From the NCBI GenBank assembly GCA_003221595.1, contig QHSM01000126.1:1-13821 (forward strand): a DNA stretch of 13,821 nucleotides, written 5' to 3'. The notes below the pieces were generated by a model, which searched no databases, was not told the origin of the DNA, and was given only the letters and a program-made list of their open reading frames with translations. This DNA is from Candidatus Rokuibacteriota bacterium (lineage in GTDB: Bacteria; Methylomirabilota; Methylomirabilia; Rokubacteriales; CSP1-6). The position numbers and the translations under genes are program-made. Below are positions 1 through 6,917 of this stretch, piece after piece (within the stretch, counting starts at the first letter, position 1; every line of letters starts with the position of its first letter).

Positions 1-2
1 GC

Positions 3-701
3 CGCAGCGGGACCGACGGCGTTGCCCGTGGCCTCGCGCAGCGCGGCGCGACGATCGCGGCCGAGGCCACGTACGTACGCCACGCCAAGTTCGCCGCCGA
101 CACCGGCCCGGCCGTCCAGGCTCTCCGCCGGGCCGGGGTCGATGTGGTCCTGTGCACCGGCGCCTATCAGGGCTGCGGCGCGTTCGTCCGGACCGCGCGC
201 GACCTGGGCTGGAACGTGCCGATCTCGAACGTCTCGTTCGTCGGCTCCGAGGCGATGCTGAGTCTCCTCGTGAATCACGGCAAGGCTACCGGGCGCGACT
301 ACACGCGCGGGCTCATCAACTCCCAGGTGGTCCCGAGCTACGACGACGTGAGCCTGCCGGCGGTCCTCGAATATCGCACGCTGATGGACAAGCACAATCC
401 GCAGCTGCCGCCGGGCCTGCGCGACCCCCAGCACGCGGCGGAGCAGCTCAGCTTCCGCAGCCTGGAGGGCTTCGTGAACGCCAAGGTGATCGTCGAGGCG
501 CTCCGCCGGAGCGGCGCAAGCCCCACCCGCGCGGGCTTCCGGCAGGCGCTGGAGTCGCTGAGGAACTTCGATCTGGGGATCGGCGCGCCGCTCACCTTCG
601 GGCCGGAGCGCCACCAGGGGCTGGATAGCGTGTACTTCACGAGTGTGGTGAATGGACGGTGGGCCCCCGTCTCTGACTGGGCGGCCGCGGTGAAAGTATG
701 A
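3..701 (+). CDS. ABC-type branched-chain amino acid substrate-binding protein, C-terminal part (5' truncated)
   Basis: The frame is open from the left edge and ends in TGA at 699-701; about 232 residues are visible and the signal peptide and start lie outside the window. The visible part matches the second half of a type 1 periplasmic binding protein (Peripla_BP_6, LivJ-like). It has an alternating strand/helix pattern with a hydrophobic strand followed by a Cys/Thr-Gly turn (about 135-165), a '[12 protein letters not shown]' segment, a '[13 protein letters not shown]' hinge-like stretch, and the typical C-terminal helix '[19 protein letters not shown]' followed by '[12 protein letters not shown]'. 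Such proteins bind small amino acids, amides or aromatic acids in the periplasm and normally deliver them to an ABC permease. No permease or ATPase follows. Its stop overlaps the start of the MCP by 4 nt (ATGA at 698), which suggests it may feed a receptor. The family call is confident; the ligand is unknown. Confidence 0.85.
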   Translation, partial: RSGTDGVARGLAQRGATIAAEATYVRHAKFAADTGPAVQALRRAGVDVVLCTGAYQGCGAFVRTARDLGWNVPISNVSFVGSEAMLSLLVNHGKATGRDYTRGLINSQVVPSYDDVSLPAVLEYRTLMDKHNPQLPPGLRDPQHAAEQLSFRSLEGFVNAKVIVEALRRSGASPTRAGFRQALESLRNFDLGIGAPLTFGPERHQGLDSVYFTSVVNGRWAPVSDWAAAVKV

Positions 702-2473
702 AGAGGCAACGCAAGCTGAGACTCGGTCTGCTCTCGAAGCTCATCTTGTTCCTGGCCGTGACGCTGGTGCCGCTCGCGGCGATCACCTGGTGGATCTCCG
801 TGCGGGCGCTCACCACGAACCTGACGGACGAGTTCACGTCCAAGGGCACCGCGATCGCGCGAAGCCTGGCCAGCTCGGCCGTCGACCTCCTGCTCCACCG
901 CGACGCGTCGACGGTGCAGGGGCTCGTCGACCAGGTCGGCGCCATCAACGGCGTGAAGTACGTGATGGTGTACGACCAGCAGAAGACGCTGGTCGCCCAC
1001 ACGTTCGCGCCGCTGGTCCCACCCGGTATCGTCGACCGGAACCTGGTGCCAGGCGACGCGGCCCAGCAGGTCCGGGAGGTCGCGTACCCGGACCCGGTCA
1101 CCAGAGCGACCCAGCAGATCATCGACATCGGCGTGCCGGTGCTCGCGGGCCAGCTGGGAACAGTCCGCGTCGGGATGGACCGCTCGATCATCACGGCCGC
1201 GGCAGCCCGGTCCGGTCAGTACCTGCTCCTCGTCTTCCTGGGCGTCGCGATGCTGGCGGTGCTGGCCGGCGTATTCTTCGCGCATCACATCACGAAGCCG
1301 GTGACCCAGGTCGTCCGGGCGGCCGAGCGCGTCGGTCAGGGCGATCTCACGCGGCTGGTGACCGTGTCGTCGCGCGACGAGATCGGGCAGCTCGCGACCA
1401 CCTTCAACGACACCATCGTGCGCCTGCGCGCGCAAGTTCAGACCGAATCCGAGCGCGACGAGGAGCGGCACAAGCGCGAGGATCTCCAGCGCAACATCAT
1501 GCGGTTCCTCGACACCGCCACCGAGATCGCGAGGGGCGACCTCACCCGCCGCGGCCAGGTGACCTCGGACGTCCTCGGCAGCGTCGTCGACGCGATCAAC
1601 GTGATGGTCGAGGAGCTGGCGACCCTGATCGAGGGCGTGCGCGAGGCGGCGCATCAAGTCCTCACGAGCTCGACCGAGATGATGGGCACCATGGAAGCGA
1701 CCGCCGGCGGCGCCCAGACGCAGTCGCGAGAGGCGGTGGCGGTGAGCGGCACGATGGAGTCGCTCACGCGCTCGATGCGCCAGGTGGCGGAGAACGCGGA
1801 GGCGTCGGCCTCCTCGGCGGACCTCGCCCTGGAGTCGGCGGAGAAGGGCGAGCACGCGGTGCGAGCGAGCCTCTCCGGCATGCAGCGCATCCGCGGCGAG
1901 GTGCAGGGAATCTCGAAGAAAGTGAAGAGCCTCGCCGACCGTTCTCTCGAGATCTCCGAGATCGTCAACACCATCGAGGACATCTCGTCGCAAACCAACC
2001 TCCTCGCGCTCAACGCGGCGATCGAGGCCGCCGGCGCCGGCGAGGCGGGGCTACGCTTCGCGGTCGTGGCCGAAGAGGTCCGCAAGCTCGCCGAGCGCTC
2101 CGGCAAGGCCGCCAAGGACATCGTCGTGCTCATCAAGGCGGTTCAGGCGGAAACGCAGCAGGCGGTGGTGGCAATGGAGGAGGGCACCCGGGAGGTCGAG
2201 GCCGGCTACCGGGTCACGGTCGAGGCCGGCGAGCGCTTGCACCAGATCGGCGAGATCTCGCAGAAGGCGGCGGCGCTGGCCCGTGACATCTCACAGTCGG
2301 CCCAGGAGCAGGTGCGCGACGTCGAGGGCGGCGCGGTCGCCGTCCAGTCCATCGCGGGCGTGGCGGTCGAGACCGAGAAGGCGGCGCTCGAGACGAGGAA
2401 GACGATGGACCAGGTGGTTCGCGTGGCCCAGGCCCTCACGTCGAGCCTCTCGCGGTTCAAGCTGGCCACCTGA
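698..2473 (+). CDS. Methyl-accepting chemotaxis protein (transmembrane chemoreceptor)
   Basis: This 591-residue protein senses an extracytoplasmic signal and controls the CheA kinase encoded next. Visible order: a basic N-terminus, TM1 about 12-34, a periplasmic sensor of about 140 residues (35-174) with a '[18 protein letters not shown]' strand pair like single-Cache sensors, TM2 about 175-197, HAMP about 198-250, a second HAMP-like segment about 262-313 (repeating the 'A..IA.GDLT' theme), then the coiled-coil signalling domain 314-591. The kinase-control tip is at about 430-465 ([20 protein letters not shown]). A likely methylation site is the Glu pair near 494-495 ([12 protein letters not shown]). 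The C-terminus ends in SRFKLAT, with no CheR/CheB-binding pentapeptide. The ATG at 698 overlaps the stop of the binding-protein gene, implying translational coupling. The tip deviates from the classical E. coli form: Gly replaces the Arg of EAARAGE, and GLRF replaces GRGF. Confidence 0.95.
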   Translation: MKRQRKLRLGLLSKLILFLAVTLVPLAAITWWISVRALTTNLTDEFTSKGTAIARSLASSAVDLLLHRDASTVQGLVDQVGAINGVKYVMVYDQQKTLVAHTFAPLVPPGIVDRNLVPGDAAQQVREVAYPDPVTRATQQIIDIGVPVLAGQLGTVRVGMDRSIITAAAARSGQYLLLVFLGVAMLAVLAGVFFAHHITKPVTQVVRAAERVGQGDLTRLVTVSSRDEIGQLATTFNDTIVRLRAQVQTESERDEERHKREDLQRNIMRFLDTATEIARGDLTRRGQVTSDVLGSVVDAINVMVEELATLIEGVREAAHQVLTSSTEMMGTMEATAGGAQTQSREAVAVSGTMESLTRSMRQVAENAEASASSADLALESAEKGEHAVRASLSGMQRIRGEVQGISKKVKSLADRSLEISEIVNTIEDISSQTNLLALNAAIEAAGAGEAGLRFAVVAEEVRKLAERSGKAAKDIVVLIKAVQAETQQAVVAMEEGTREVEAGYRVTVEAGERLHQIGEISQKAAALARDISQSAQEQVRDVEGGAVAVQSIAGVAVETEKAALETRKTMDQVVRVAQALTSSLSRFKLAT

Positions 2474-2482
2474 CGCGTCATC

Positions 2483-2490
2483 GAGGGGAG
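2483..2490 (+). promoter_or_regulatory. Ribosome binding site fixing the cheA GTG start
   Basis: GAGGGGAG lies 5 nt before the GTG at 2496. It decides the start: the open frame continues 213 nt further upstream to 2283, but that part only antiparallels the MCP reading frame and encodes Arg/Ser-rich non-protein-like sequence. Confidence 0.8.
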
Positions 2491-2495
2491 AGATC

Positions 2496-5360
2496 GTGGC
2501 GGACGGCGACCGGCAGTTCCTGCTGAGCGTGTTCTTGATGGAGGCGTGGGATACCCTCGCCGCCGTCGAGGACGGCCTCACCGCGCTGGGACACGCGTCC
2601 CGCGAGGAGGCGACGCTCGAGAGCCTCGCGGTCGTGACCCACCGGCTGCGCGGCTCGGCGGCGCTCAGCGGGTTTCCGCAGGTATCGGCCCTCGCCACCG
2701 CGATGGAGGAAACGGTCGAGCGGGTGGCGGCGGCGCCGGTCGACGACCGGCGCGCGCTCGCGGTGCTGTCCGACATGGTGCTCGCCCTGAAGACCGCGCT
2801 GGACGTGATCGGCGCGACCGGCGCCGAGGACGGGGAGGCGATCGCCGAGGCGCTCGATCGCATCGTTCCGGCGGCACCGCCCGAGCCCGGGACGGAGACG
2901 GCGCGGCGCCTCGAGGAGCTGGACCGGTTCTTCGCCGGCCAGCCGGACGTGCTCGAGTATTTCGTTCCGGAGGCCGTCGAGCATCTCGAGTCGATGGCCC
3001 AGTCGCTGGTCGCGCTGGAGGGTGAAGGCGTCACCGCCGACGAGATCGCGAGCCTGTTCCGAGCGGTCCACACGCTCAAGGGCGCCGCCTACACCGTCGG
3101 GTGCGAGCTGGTCGGAGACCTCGCCCACCGTATCGAGGACATGCTGGGCGCGATTCGCGAGAACCGGCGCTCCCTCGACCGCGGCGCGATCGAGACGGTG
3201 TTCGCCGGGCTCGATGCCCTTCGGCTCCTCGTGCGCAGCGGAGAAGGCGTCACCGACGGGCGGGCCGTCGCCTACGAGCGGGCCATGGCGATGCTCGCCG
3301 CCCCGCCGACGCTCGAGTCGCCGATGACCGGCGAGCCGAGCGAGGCGATGATGGCGCCCGCGCTGGCGACGGCGGACGCGCCGGGACGGGGCGAGACGGT
3401 CAGCGCCGAGCCGGCGCCATCGCACGAGCCGATGGTCACGGCGCGCGCGTCCGCCCCGACCCGTGCGGCCCGTAAGGCGGTCGCCCGGCGTGTCCGTCCG
3501 AGCATCCGGGTGAGCCTCGACCGTCTCGACGCGCTCATGAATCTCGTCGGCGAGCTCGTCGTCACCCGGAGCCGTCTCGAGCGCCACCTGACGCAGCTCG
3601 AGCAGGCCGGCGAGCTCCTGTCGTTCACACAATCTCGCATGACCCAGACCGTCGCCGAGTTCGAGTCCAAGTACGCGCACCCTCCGCTGCCGGACGTCGA
3701 GCCGGGCCCGCCGGGCCGGCACTCGATATCGGAGGTGACGCTGGGGGAGGTCTTCGAGGAGCTCGAGTTCGATCGCTACGACGACTTCAATCTTCTGGCC
3801 CGCCGGGTCGGGGAGATCTCGAGCGATCTCACGGAGATTCAAAGCCAGCTCAGCGGCCTGGTCCGCGTCGTTCGCGAGGACGCCGGCGGCGTCCAGCGCC
3901 TCAGCGGAGAGCTGCGCGGTCAGATCACGCGCGCGCGCATGGTGCCCGTCGGCCGGCTTTTCGCGCCGTTCGTGCGCATGGTGCGCGAGGCGTCGCGCGC
4001 GTCCGGCAAGGCCGTGAGCCTCGAGATCAGAGGCGAGACGGTCGAGATGGATACCACGATCGTGGAGCTGATGGCCGACCCGCTGGTTCACCTGGTTCGG
4101 AACGCCATCGCCCACGGCATCGAGCCGGAGGAAACCCGGCGCCGGCTCGGCAAGCCGCCTCACGGCACCCTGCATCTGGGGGCAGCGCACAAGGGCGGGT
4201 CGATCTACATCGAGGTGGCGGACGACGGCCGAGGCATCGACCTCGAGGCGGTCAGCGCGGCGGCGCGCCGCGGTGGATTCGTGACGGCGGAGACGATCGC
4301 CCGGCTCGGCGAGCGCGACATCGTGGATCTGATCTTCCTGCCCGGTCTCACCACCGCGACCTCGGTGACGACCGCGGCCGGGCGCGGGGTCGGCATGGAC
4401 GTCGTGCGCACGAACGTCGGCCGCCTCGGGGGCGAGATCGAGGTGCAGACCCAGGCGGGCCGGGGTACGCGCTTCCGGATCAGGCTGCCCCTGACGGTCG
4501 CCATCTCCGATGCGCTCGTGGTCCGGGTGGGCGCGGAGACGCTCGCCGTTCCGGTGCCGGCGATCAAGGCGGCCATGCAGATTCGCCCGGAGGAGATCCG
4601 GTCCTTCGACGGTGCGGAGTCGATCGAGATCGACGGCGAGACGGTCGACCTCGTCCGTCTCGGTCGCCTGCTACGCATCCCGAGCGACGACGACACCGGA
4701 CCGCTGTCGATCGTCACGCTCCGCACCGGACGCAAGACGCTTGCGGTGGCGGTCGACGAGTTCCTCCTGAAAGAGGAAATCGTCATCAAGAGCCTCGGCG
4801 GCTTCCTGCAGGGGATCGGGCCGTTCTCGGGCGCCACCGTCACCGGTGAAGGGCGCGTCATTCTGCTGCTCGATGCCCTGAAGCTCCTCGAGATGAGCCT
4901 CGCCGCGCCGGCGCTTCAGGCGCTCGACGAAGAGCCGCCGCGCGTCACGAGCGCGCCATCGGCCGCCGACGGCCAGCGTCGGGTGCTGCTCGTCGACGAC
5001 TCGGTCAGCGTGCGGAAGTTCGTCGGCGGCATGCTCGAGCGCGCGGGCTTCCGTGTCGTCGCCGCCCGGGACGGCGCCGAGGCTCTGCAGCAGCTCGCCG
5101 AAAGCCCGGTCGACGTCGTCGTCACCGATCTGGAGATGCCGCGACTGAACGGCTACGAGCTGATTCGCGATCTCAACCGGGAGCCAACCACGTGCGGCTT
5201 GCCCGTCGTGGTGCTGACCACCCGGGCCGGTGCCAAGCACGTGAATCTCGCGCGCGAGCTGGGCGTCGAGCACTACGTCGCCAAGCCCGTCGACGAGGCG
5301 AGCTTCGTTCAGCTCATCGAGTCGCTGGCCGTCCCGGCGTCGGCCCGCGGAGAGGCCTGA
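2496..5360 (+). CDS. cheA: CheA-type hybrid histidine kinase (HPt-HPt-P3-HATPase-CheW-REC)
   Basis: This 954-residue soluble kinase phosphorylates itself on His and passes phosphate to receivers under MCP control. Domains: HPt-1 about 5-120 with H49 in THRLRGSA; HPt-2 about 145-270 with H192 in VHTLKGAA; a Pro/Ala-rich linker 270-332; dimerisation (P3) helices 335-370 and 430-480 split by a charged insert (about 371-430); HATPase with N box around N536 (LVRNAIAHGIE), G1 DDGRG 576-580 and GRGVGMDVV 629-637; CheW-like domain about 672-805; and a C-terminal receiver 827-948 with D834/D835, phospho-acceptor D878 (VVTDLEMP), T908/T909 and K930. All catalytic residues expected for an active kinase and receiver are visible. 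There is no obvious P2 domain. Two HPts plus a cis receiver resemble ChpA/FrzE-type kinases of surface motility systems more than flagellar CheA. The gap to the MCP is 22 nt. The GTG start is set by the GAGGGGAG site. Confidence 0.93.
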   Translation: MADGDRQFLLSVFLMEAWDTLAAVEDGLTALGHASREEATLESLAVVTHRLRGSAALSGFPQVSALATAMEETVERVAAAPVDDRRALAVLSDMVLALKTALDVIGATGAEDGEAIAEALDRIVPAAPPEPGTETARRLEELDRFFAGQPDVLEYFVPEAVEHLESMAQSLVALEGEGVTADEIASLFRAVHTLKGAAYTVGCELVGDLAHRIEDMLGAIRENRRSLDRGAIETVFAGLDALRLLVRSGEGVTDGRAVAYERAMAMLAAPPTLESPMTGEPSEAMMAPALATADAPGRGETVSAEPAPSHEPMVTARASAPTRAARKAVARRVRPSIRVSLDRLDALMNLVGELVVTRSRLERHLTQLEQAGELLSFTQSRMTQTVAEFESKYAHPPLPDVEPGPPGRHSISEVTLGEVFEELEFDRYDDFNLLARRVGEISSDLTEIQSQLSGLVRVVREDAGGVQRLSGELRGQITRARMVPVGRLFAPFVRMVREASRASGKAVSLEIRGETVEMDTTIVELMADPLVHLVRNAIAHGIEPEETRRRLGKPPHGTLHLGAAHKGGSIYIEVADDGRGIDLEAVSAAARRGGFVTAETIARLGERDIVDLIFLPGLTTATSVTTAAGRGVGMDVVRTNVGRLGGEIEVQTQAGRGTRFRIRLPLTVAISDALVVRVGAETLAVPVPAIKAAMQIRPEEIRSFDGAESIEIDGETVDLVRLGRLLRIPSDDDTGPLSIVTLRTGRKTLAVAVDEFLLKEEIVIKSLGGFLQGIGPFSGATVTGEGRVILLLDALKLLEMSLAAPALQALDEEPPRVTSAPSAADGQRRVLLVDDSVSVRKFVGGMLERAGFRVVAARDGAEALQQLAESPVDVVVTDLEMPRLNGYELIRDLNREPTTCGLPVVVLTTRAGAKHVNLARELGVEHYVAKPVDEASFVQLIESLAVPASARGEA

Positions 5361-5365
5361 GCACC

Positions 5366-6148
5366 ATGTCCCGCGTGCTGCTCGTCGATCCGGATCGCGC
5401 CGGCCTCGCCGCTCTCGAGGCGGCGCTGAACGCGGCCGGCTTCCGGGACATCTCCACCGCCACCAGCGCGTCGTTCGCGCTGACGATGCTCGAGCGTAAT
5501 CGGCCCGACCTCATGGTGAGCCGCGTGGGTGTCCCGGACATCGACGGCTACGAGCTGTGCTCGATCGTCCGCAAGGATCCCTCGATGACGGGCGTGCTGT
5601 TTCTCCTGCTCGCGAGCCCGGGGGACGAAGCGCCGGAGGCGATGCTCGAGGAGAAGCCGGATCAGACCCTAGCCGGCGACCTTCCCCTCAGCGCGCTCGT
5701 CGCCGAGGTGCGCGGGCTCCTCGGAACCCGCCGGCGGATCGCCCCGGAGCCGCCTGCCGCTCCCGTCGAGGTGACTCCGGGGCTGAACGGCTCGCTCGGG
5801 GTCATGGACCTGCCGGAGATCGCCAAGGCGGTCGCGCTCGGGAGCAAGACCGGCGAGCTGCTCGTCACGCTCCCCTCGGGGCGGGGCGTCATCGTCTTCG
5901 ACCACGGCCGGCTCGTGCACGCCGAGTTCTTCGGGCTCATCGGCGAGACGGCGTTCGCGGCGCTCATGGTGGCGGCGCACGGGGCGGCGCTAGGCGAAGC
6001 GCACGGGAACTTCGTCTTCCACCAGCTCGAGAACGGCGCGGCCAACGGGACGAAGACGATTCACTGCGACCTCAAGCAGCTCCTGCTCAGCGCCGCGGCC
6101 GAGATCGACGAGGGCCGGCCGGGCGCGGCCACAGCACCACTCTCCTAG
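5366..6148 (+). CDS. Degenerate receiver (pseudo-REC) fused to PATAN/DUF4388 domain
   Basis: This 260-residue cytoplasmic protein starts at ATG 5366, five nt after the cheA stop, with GGAGAGG (5349-5355) upstream. Residues 1-125 have a receiver fold (SRVLLVDPDRAGL at the start, VPDIDGYEL after strand 3), but the phospho-acceptor position holds Arg (R53 in VSRVGVPD), the Thr/Ser switch position is Leu (L82) and the strand-5 Lys is absent. It therefore should not be phosphorylated in the usual way. After a Pro-rich linker (about 126-140), residues 141-250 match DUF4388/PATAN: LNGSLGVMDLPEIAKAVALG, then a TGELLVTLPSG strand pair and a 'GVIVFDHGRLVHAEF' element. PATAN domains are known in PatA and PixG-type regulators of cyanobacteria, where several PATAN regulators act on type IV pilus motors. 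Inference: a scaffold or output protein regulated by binding rather than phosphorylation. The domain calls are firm; the partner is unknown. Confidence 0.87.
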   Translation: MSRVLLVDPDRAGLAALEAALNAAGFRDISTATSASFALTMLERNRPDLMVSRVGVPDIDGYELCSIVRKDPSMTGVLFLLLASPGDEAPEAMLEEKPDQTLAGDLPLSALVAEVRGLLGTRRRIAPEPPAAPVEVTPGLNGSLGVMDLPEIAKAVALGSKTGELLVTLPSGRGVIVFDHGRLVHAEFFGLIGETAFAALMVAAHGAALGEAHGNFVFHQLENGAANGTKTIHCDLKQLLLSAAAEIDEGRPGAATAPLS

Positions 6149-6152
6149 GAGA
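6147..6152 (+). promoter_or_regulatory. Ribosome binding site for the CheY-like gene
   Basis: AGGAGA begins inside the TAG stop of the preceding gene and sits 7 nt before ATG 6160. It supports 6160 as the true start and shows that the open frame reaching back to 5557 is a shadow. Confidence 0.75.
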
Positions 6153-6159
6153 ACAGCTG

Positions 6160-6627
6160 ATGCCTAAGGTCCTCGTGGTGGATGACAGCCTGAGCGTCCG
6201 GAAGGTGGTCGAGAAGGCGCTCGAGGGTCGCGGGCTGGAGGTGCTCTCGGCGGCGTCCGGCTCCGAAGCGATCGAGGTGCTCGAGCGCGATCGTCCCGAC
6301 GTGGTGATCTGCGACGTCATTCTTCCCGACAAGGACGGCTATCAGATCTGCCAGTACGTCCGGTCCCATCCGGCCATCGGCACGACGCCCGTGCTGCTCA
6401 TCTCGGGAATCGACAACGGTACGGTGCAGGCCCGGGCTCGGCGTCTCGAGAAAACGGCGCGCCTCCCGAGCGCGACCGCGCGGCGACGCCGGCTTCGCCC
6501 GCGCCCGCTTCACCGGTGGTCCCGGCCGCGCCACCGGCCGCCGCGCCGGCGCCCGAGCTGCCCGGGGGAATCAAGCAGCATCTCGCGGGTCTCGCGGCCA
6601 CGCCCGGCGTTCGCTTCGTCGTGCTGA
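6160..6627 (+). CDS. CheY-like response regulator, receiver broken by deletion/frameshift (likely once REC-Roadblock)
   Basis: Residues 1-93 are a canonical receiver: D8/D9 acidic pair (VLVVDDSLSVRK), phospho-acceptor D52 (VVICDVILPDKDGY), S82 switch residue (LLISGI). It is the likely acceptor of phosphate from the CheA encoded upstream. The fold then stops early. After 'VQARARRLEK' (about 98 residues, nt 6453) the frame becomes Arg/Pro-rich nonsense to a TGA at 6625-6627, and strand 5 with the conserved Lys-Pro is missing. In the frame one base back, good coding resumes from about 6450 ('ENGAPPERD', then a Pro/Ala linker) and runs into the Roadblock/LC7 domain ending at 6917. I infer that one REC-linker-Roadblock gene was intended, with a frame change near the AAAA at 6451-6454 and loss of roughly 25-30 codons of the receiver. 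Whether the lesion is biological or an assembly error cannot be told here. Confidence 0.72.
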   Translation: MPKVLVVDDSLSVRKVVEKALEGRGLEVLSAASGSEAIEVLERDRPDVVICDVILPDKDGYQICQYVRSHPAIGTTPVLLISGIDNGTVQARARRLEKTARLPSATARRRRLRPRPLHRWSRPRHRPPRRRPSCPGESSSISRVSRPRPAFASSC

Positions 6628-6917
6628 CCGATCGGGAAGGCTTCCTCATCGAGACCGCGGGCGATCTTTCGCCGGATACGGACGAGGTGGCGGGCGCCCT
6701 CGCGTCCTGTCTCGCCGAAGCCTCCGACGGCATCGGTCGCGAGCTGGGCCAGGGGCAGCTCCTGGGGACAATTCTGGAGTATGAGGCCGGTACGCTCCTG
6801 CTGCAGGCGGTCGGATCGGCGGCGCTGCTGGCCGTCCTGGTCGGCGAGCCGGGCGCGCTCGGGAAGATTCGCTACTACGTGAGGAAGGTCGTCCCCGAGC
6901 TGGCGCGGGTTCTGTGA
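6516..6917 (+). CDS. Roadblock/LC7 domain protein (MglB-like), probably the C-terminal half of a REC-Roadblock protein
   Basis: GTG 6516 is only the first possible start in this frame. It lies inside a Pro/Ala linker, has no ribosome site, and the frame carries sensible sequence back to about 6450, so the domain was probably fused to the receiver upstream. From about residue 18 the Roadblock/LC7 pattern is clear: an opening helix (IKQHLAGLAATPGV), strands with 'VVLTDREGFLIETAG', the long helix 'DEVAGALASCLAEASDGIGRELG', then 'GTILEYEAGTLLLQAVGSAALLAVLVGE' and a final 'LGKIRYYVRKVVPEL' helix. Family members such as MglB dimerise and act as activating proteins or platforms for Ras-like GTPases of the MglA group. 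No such GTPase is in the window. The stop at 6915-6917 overlaps the next ATG by one base. Confidence 0.85.
   Translation: MVPAAPPAAAPAPELPGGIKQHLAGLAATPGVRFVVLTDREGFLIETAGDLSPDTDEVAGALASCLAEASDGIGRELGQGQLLGTILEYEAGTLLLQAVGSAALLAVLVGEPGALGKIRYYVRKVVPELARVL

Noticed and set aside
338..1993. A 551-codon open frame on the minus strand opposite the binding protein and MCP
   Set aside because: It is a GC-rich shadow: Arg/His/Leu/Asp-rich composition, no domain, and the opposite strand encodes a clear MCP.
2283..2495. Upstream extension of the cheA frame
   Set aside because: It encodes Arg/Ser/Pro-rich sequence overlapping the MCP in another frame; GAGGGGAG before GTG 2496 gives a better start.
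2478..4190. A 570-codon minus-strand open frame opposite cheA
   Set aside because: Antisense shadow of the HPt and P3 coding sequence; its composition is typical of a mirrored high-GC gene and there is no ribosome site.
6440..6460. Programmed -1 ribosomal frameshift joining receiver and Roadblock
   Set aside because: The zero-frame codons around GAGAAAACGG do not form a slippery heptamer, no obvious downstream stem was seen, and the missing end of the receiver is not explained by slippage.
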